Source: an uncultured Collinsella sp. | GTDB taxonomy: Bacteria; Actinomycetota; Coriobacteriia; Coriobacteriales; Coriobacteriaceae | Direction of reading: 5' to 3' | NCBI GenBank assembly: GCA_900551305.1 | Contig: URVK01000047.1 | Location: 1-9,540, forward strand | Length of the DNA stretch: 9,540 nucleotides | Shown here: positions 7,548 through 9,540 of the stretch, piece by piece | Layout: each line of letters opens with the position of its first letter | Numbering within the stretch: the stretch's first letter is position 1 | The notes under the pieces: model-generated | What the model was told of the DNA's origin: nothing | Seen by the model: only the letters and a program-made list of their open reading frames with translations | The model's database searches: none | Position numbers and translations under genes: made by a program

Positions 7548-7655
7548 CGCGTGAGCGCGCGAAGCGTTAAGCAAACAGGCCTGCGGCCTGTTTGTAGCGG
7601 AGCGTGGCGAGGGCGCCACGCGTCCGAACCCCGGGGCTTCGCGAAGCGAAGGCCC
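7548..7655 (+). other. Cluster of four stem-loops between the tRNA 3'-end repeats
   Basis: Four consecutive inverted repeats fill this spacer: CGCG-TGAG-CGCG (7548-7559); CAAACAGGCC-TGC-GGCCTGTTTG (7572-7594, 10 bp perfect); GCGTGGCG-AGGG-CGCCACGC (7602-7621, 8 bp perfect); and GGGCTTCGC-GAA-GCGAA(G)GCCC (7634-7655, one bulge). No protein-like frame is present on either strand. It could be a decayed insertion, a structured non-coding RNA, or a dispersed palindromic repeat; I cannot decide. Confidence 0.6.
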
Positions 7656-7723
7656 TTCGAGTCTCGCCTCGGGCACCATACATGCAAGCGAGCGTTCAAG
7701 GGGGTCAAGGCCCCTTTTTCGTG
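7656..7723 (+). repeat. Direct repeat, copy 2: tRNA-Leu 3' fragment plus second terminator
   Basis: A copy of 7472-7540 that begins exactly in the T loop (TTCGAGTCTCGCC), includes the acceptor 3' strand and CCA, and continues into a second terminator: AAGGGG (7698-7703) pairing with CCCCTT (7711-7716), then TTTTT. No tRNA 5' part lies upstream, so this is not a functional tRNA. The pattern resembles attachment-site duplication by a tRNA-targeting integrative element, or a partly deleted tandem tRNA copy. Confidence 0.85.
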
Positions 7724-7759
7724 TACGTAATGTGATAACGCGCTGTACGTGTTATTATT

Positions 7760-7921
7760 CGCAAGGCGTTGTTCCCGCAATGCCCTAAAGAGGAACCCGA
7801 GGGTTCCCACCTTTTGGCGCCAATGAGCAGCTGACTGGTCATACAACTTAGATTCCCTTCCTCAAATCGAGGAAGTCTATGTGTACGACCTGGTTGCTGA
7901 GAAGCGCCGGGTTATTTTTTT
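7760..7921 (+). promoter_or_regulatory. Structured infC leader, candidate ribosomal-protein attenuator
   Basis: The leader contains three hairpins followed by an intrinsic terminator. The hairpins are GGCGTTG/CAATGCC (7765-7784, one G-U pair), GGAACC-CGAG-GGTTCC (7792-7807) and CTTCCTC/GAGGAAG (7857-7875). A -10-like TATTAT at 7753-7758 precedes the leader, but I see no good -35. In Firmicutes an L20-binding leader attenuates this same operon; an equivalent here is inferred. AACCC (7795-7799) could pair with GGGTT (7909-7913) in the terminator arm as an alternative structure. Confidence 0.55.
7888..7921 (+). terminator. Attenuator-like terminator immediately before infC
   Basis: ACCTGG (7888-7893) pairs with CCGGGT (7907-7912), including one G-U pair. 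The stem continues through a TT/G internal loop to GCT/AGC closed by a GAGA tetraloop (7899-7902). The sequence TTATTTTTTT then ends at 7921, only 7 nt before the infC Shine-Dalgarno. A terminator so close to the gene is typical of leader attenuation. Confidence 0.7.
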
Positions 7922-7940
7922 ATGAATGGAGGTAGGGAAA

Positions 7941-8495
7941 ATAGCTAAGTCTGATGACACTCGCATCAACGACGAGATCACTGCATCGTCGTGCCGTTTG
8001 ATTGGCGTCGATGGCTCTCAGCTCGGCCTGTTCGCCATTCGCGATGCCCAGCGCGTCGCCGACGATCAGGGTCTCGACCTGGTCGAGATCGCTCCCAACG
8101 CGGAGCCGCCGGTCTGCAAGGTCATGGACTACGGTAAGTTCAAGTACCAGCAGGCCATGAAGGCCAAGGCTGCTCGTAAGAACCAGTCCAAGGTCGAGGT
8201 CAAGGAAATGAAGTTCCGACCCAAGATCGACGTTGGCGACTACGAGACCAAGAAGGGCCACGTTCTGCGTTTCCTCAAGAAGGGCGCACGCGTTAAGATC
8301 ACCATCATGTTCCGCGGCCGTGAGATGGCTCACCCGGAGCAGGGCCTTAACGTTCTCGAGCGCCTCGCCGAGGATCTTAAGCCTTACGCTACGGTCGAGT
8401 CCAAGCCTAAGATGGAAGGCCGTAACATGCTTATGCTGCTCGCCCCGATTAAGGGCGCCTTCGATGAGGATAAAGCGGCAAGCGATACCAAGTAA
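7941..8495 (+). CDS. infC: Translation initiation factor IF-3, with apparent AUA start
   Basis: IF-3 binds the 30S subunit, keeps it apart from 50S and checks start-codon and initiator-tRNA pairing. The product is 184 residues, near the E. coli length of 180. The N-domain (RINDEI...LVEIAPNAEPPVCKVMDYGK), the lysine-rich linker (KAKAARKNQSKVEVKEMKFRP) and the C-domain (RVKITIMFRGREMAHPEQG) are all recognisable. The first in-frame ATG is at 7926, but GGAGG (7928-7932) overlaps it and no Shine-Dalgarno lies ahead of it. ATA at 7941-7943 is in frame 8 nt after GGAGG, so I place the start there. Non-AUG starts are well known for infC (AUU in E. coli), where they let IF-3 limit its own synthesis. 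An automatic annotation may list 7926 (189 aa). It is first in the infC-rpmI-rplT operon. Confidence 0.93.
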   Translation: MAKSDDTRINDEITASSCRLIGVDGSQLGLFAIRDAQRVADDQGLDLVEIAPNAEPPVCKVMDYGKFKYQQAMKAKAARKNQSKVEVKEMKFRPKIDVGDYETKKGHVLRFLKKGARVKITIMFRGREMAHPEQGLNVLERLAEDLKPYATVESKPKMEGRNMLMLLAPIKGAFDEDKAASDTK

Positions 8496-8527
8496 CTAGT
8501 GTTCTGTAACCGATTAAGGAGTATTTC

Positions 8528-8719
8528 ATGCCTAAGATGAAGTCCCACAGCGGCACCAAGAAGCGTTTCCGCAAGACTGGTACCGGCAAGCTTATGCGCG
8601 CCAAGGCTTTCAAGAGCCACATCCTGAGCAAGAAGTCCACCAAGCGTAAGCGTGGCTTCCGTCAGGAGACCGAGATCGCCGCTGCCGACCGCAAGGTCAT
8701 CAAGTCGCGTCTCGCCTAA
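8528..8719 (+). CDS. rpmI: 50S ribosomal protein L35 (bL35)
   Basis: A 63-residue, very basic protein of the large ribosomal subunit. The N-terminus [15 protein letters not shown] and the later [10 protein letters not shown] segment are the conserved family signature, and the length is usual. AAGGAG (8516-8521) lies 6 nt before the ATG. It sits 32 nt after infC and 46 nt before rplT, the standard bacterial order. No internal promoter or terminator is evident in the flanking T-rich gaps. Confidence 0.97.
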   Translation: MPKMKSHSGTKKRFRKTGTGKLMRAKAFKSHILSKKSTKRKRGFRQETEIAAADRKVIKSRLA

Positions 8720-8765
8720 GTTCGTTTTCCCGTTTTTCGTTTTACCGTCTAGGAGTTGATAGAAC

Positions 8766-9125
8766 ATGGCACGTATTAAGCGCGCTGTTGCCGCCAAGAA
8801 GAAGCGCCGTACCGTTATGCACCGTGCGAAGGGTTACTACGGTGCCGCTTCGCGTACTTACAAGCATGCTAAAGAGCAGGTCCAGCACTCCCTGCAGTAT
8901 CAGTATCGTGATCGCCGCAACAAGAAGCGCGAGATCCGTTCTCTCTGGATCACTCGTATCAACGCTGCTGCTCGTCTGAACGACATCTCTTACTCTCAGT
9001 TCATGCACGGCCTGAAGGTTGCCGGCATCGAGCTCGACCGCAAGGTCCTGGCTCAGATGGCTTACGAGGACATCGAGTCCTTCAACGAGCTGGCTACCAT
9101 TGCCAAGAAGGCTCTCGAGGCCTAA
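8766..9125 (+). CDS. rplT: 50S ribosomal protein L20 (bL20)
   Basis: A 119-residue basic protein needed early in 50S assembly; it binds 23S rRNA near the helix 40/41 junction. The N-terminal ARIKRAVAAKKKRR extension and the following AKGYYGAASRTYKHAKEQV and DRRNKKREIRSLWITRINAA segments are diagnostic. AGGAG (8751-8755) lies 10 nt before the ATG. In E. coli and B. subtilis L20 represses this operon, in the latter by promoting termination in the infC leader; a similar role here would explain the terminator ahead of infC, but that is inferred. Confidence 0.97.
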   Translation: MARIKRAVAAKKKRRTVMHRAKGYYGAASRTYKHAKEQVQHSLQYQYRDRRNKKREIRSLWITRINAAARLNDISYSQFMHGLKVAGIELDRKVLAQMAYEDIESFNELATIAKKALEA

Positions 9126-9144
9126 TAGATTCTCTTGAATCGCT

Positions 9145-9182
9145 AGGGGAGTGTCGCGTTGTGCGCGGCGCTCCCCTTTTTT
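9145..9182 (+). terminator. Terminator of the infC-rpmI-rplT operon
   Basis: GGGGAGTGTCGCG (9146-9158) pairs along 13 bp with CGCGGCGCTCCCC (9164-9176), with two G-U pairs and a TTGTG loop. It is followed by six T residues (9177-9182). The hairpin starts 20 nt after the rplT stop and is a strong intrinsic terminator. Confidence 0.92.
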
Positions 9183-9196
9183 ATCGAAAGCGCTGG

Positions 9197-9226
9197 TTTA
9201 CATTGCTAAAAGCGCGGGTAGATAAA
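9197..9226 (+). promoter_or_regulatory. Candidate promoter of the downstream rRNA operon
   Basis: TTTACA (9197-9202) and GATAAA (9221-9226) are separated by 18 nt. A second, weaker pair is TTCTGC (9293-9298) and TATATA (9317-9322), also at 18 nt. Multiple promoters would fit an rRNA operon. Both are assignments by eye. Confidence 0.45.
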
Positions 9227-9229
9227 CAC

Positions 9230-9540
9230 TTACAGGTGACCGATCTTTATATATCTCTTAACCGAAGGGTCATCATCTGATACGTGCAGTATTTCTGCAC
9301 CAGCCTTTCTATGACTTATATAGGAAGCGATGTATTGTGTAGGACTTGTGAAGAGTGGAATTCCCGCCCACGGGGCCCCTCCGGTCTGGCAATATATCTC
9401 CTTGCCGCGCGGCCCGGTCGGACCGGATCAGCCGCGGGGCGTGCACCTTGAGAACCGGATACTGCGAGGATGGACACTCACTTCAGTGTCGCATCCGGGC
9501 AGACATCGAACCATTTGAAATGGTCTAACTTGGATTTGTT
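9230..9540 (+). other. Probable rRNA operon leader, 16S rRNA expected just beyond the right edge
   Basis: No protein gene is supported here. The motif CACCTTGAGAACCGGATACT (9444-9463) resembles the CTTGAGAAC element of Gram-positive rRNA leaders and spacers. Stem-loops: GTGCAG/CTGCAC (9284-9300); a nested CGCGGC/GCCGCG stem containing CCGGT-CGG-ACCGG (9408-9436); GGATGGACACT with AGTGTC(G)CATCC (9468-9496); and ACCATT-TGA-AATGGT (9510-9524). Such stems fit an RNase III-processed precursor. No 16S 5' sequence is reached in the window, so the assignment remains an inference. Confidence 0.6.

Noticed and set aside
7472..7723. CRISPR-like array from the repeated 69-bp units
   Set aside because: There are only two copies, both include a tRNA 3' end and a terminator, and the spacing does not fit a repeat-spacer pattern.
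7334..7846. A 170-codon minus-strand frame across the tRNA-Leu region, containing the string CMVPEARLELARC
   Set aside because: It is a translation of the reverse complement of the tRNA gene and its duplicated 3' end, a well-known source of false proteins.
9330..9518. A 62-codon plus-strand frame in the rRNA leader region
   Set aside because: It has no Shine-Dalgarno, the translation is not protein-like, and it runs through several RNA stem-loops.

Overview
The window is a high-GC, mostly plus-strand stretch of a bacterial chromosome. The overall protein character suggests an actinobacterium of the class Coriobacteriia, perhaps Collinsella or a close relative. The features behind this guess are a bifunctional Rel, a class II fructose-bisphosphate aldolase, the infC-rpmI-rplT operon, long GC-rich stem-loops and a 'CCTTGAGAACC' rRNA-leader motif. 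This placement rests on general resemblance, not on a database search.

Layout from left to right: (1) 3-1374, the 3' part of a RecQ-like superfamily 2 helicase, broken by a frameshift between motifs III and IV; it may be the helicase half of a RecJ-helicase fusion. (2) 1390-3750, rel, a full-length (p)ppGpp synthetase/hydrolase starting 15 nt after the helicase stop. (3) 3785-3822, a small terminator-like hairpin, then 3839-4522, a glyoxalase II-like metallo-beta-lactamase-fold hydrolase. (4) 4717-5583, class II aldolase with its own probable promoter, closed by a very long GC-rich terminator. Part of that terminator recurs as a diverged direct repeat 97 bp further on. (5) 5935-7368, a soluble protein with a transglutaminase/protease-like Cys-His-Asp core. 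(6) 7408-7494, tRNA-Leu(CAA) with encoded CCA. Its 3' end plus terminator is duplicated 184 bp downstream, with a cluster of stem-loops in between. (7) 7760-9182, the translation operon infC-rpmI-rplT, with a structured leader ending in an attenuator-like terminator and a strong terminator after rplT. (8) 9187-9540, no protein gene; promoter-like sequences and stem-loops that look like a ribosomal RNA leader, with 16S rRNA probably starting just beyond the window.

Most of the window is housekeeping: stringent response, glycolysis/gluconeogenesis and translation initiation. I found no new multi-gene system. The points most worth checking are: an apparent AUA start codon for infC, set by the position of the Shine-Dalgarno sequence, next to an attenuator-like leader; the duplicated tRNA-Leu 3' end with its hairpin-filled insert; the helicase frameshift; and the paired long repeats behind the aldolase gene.
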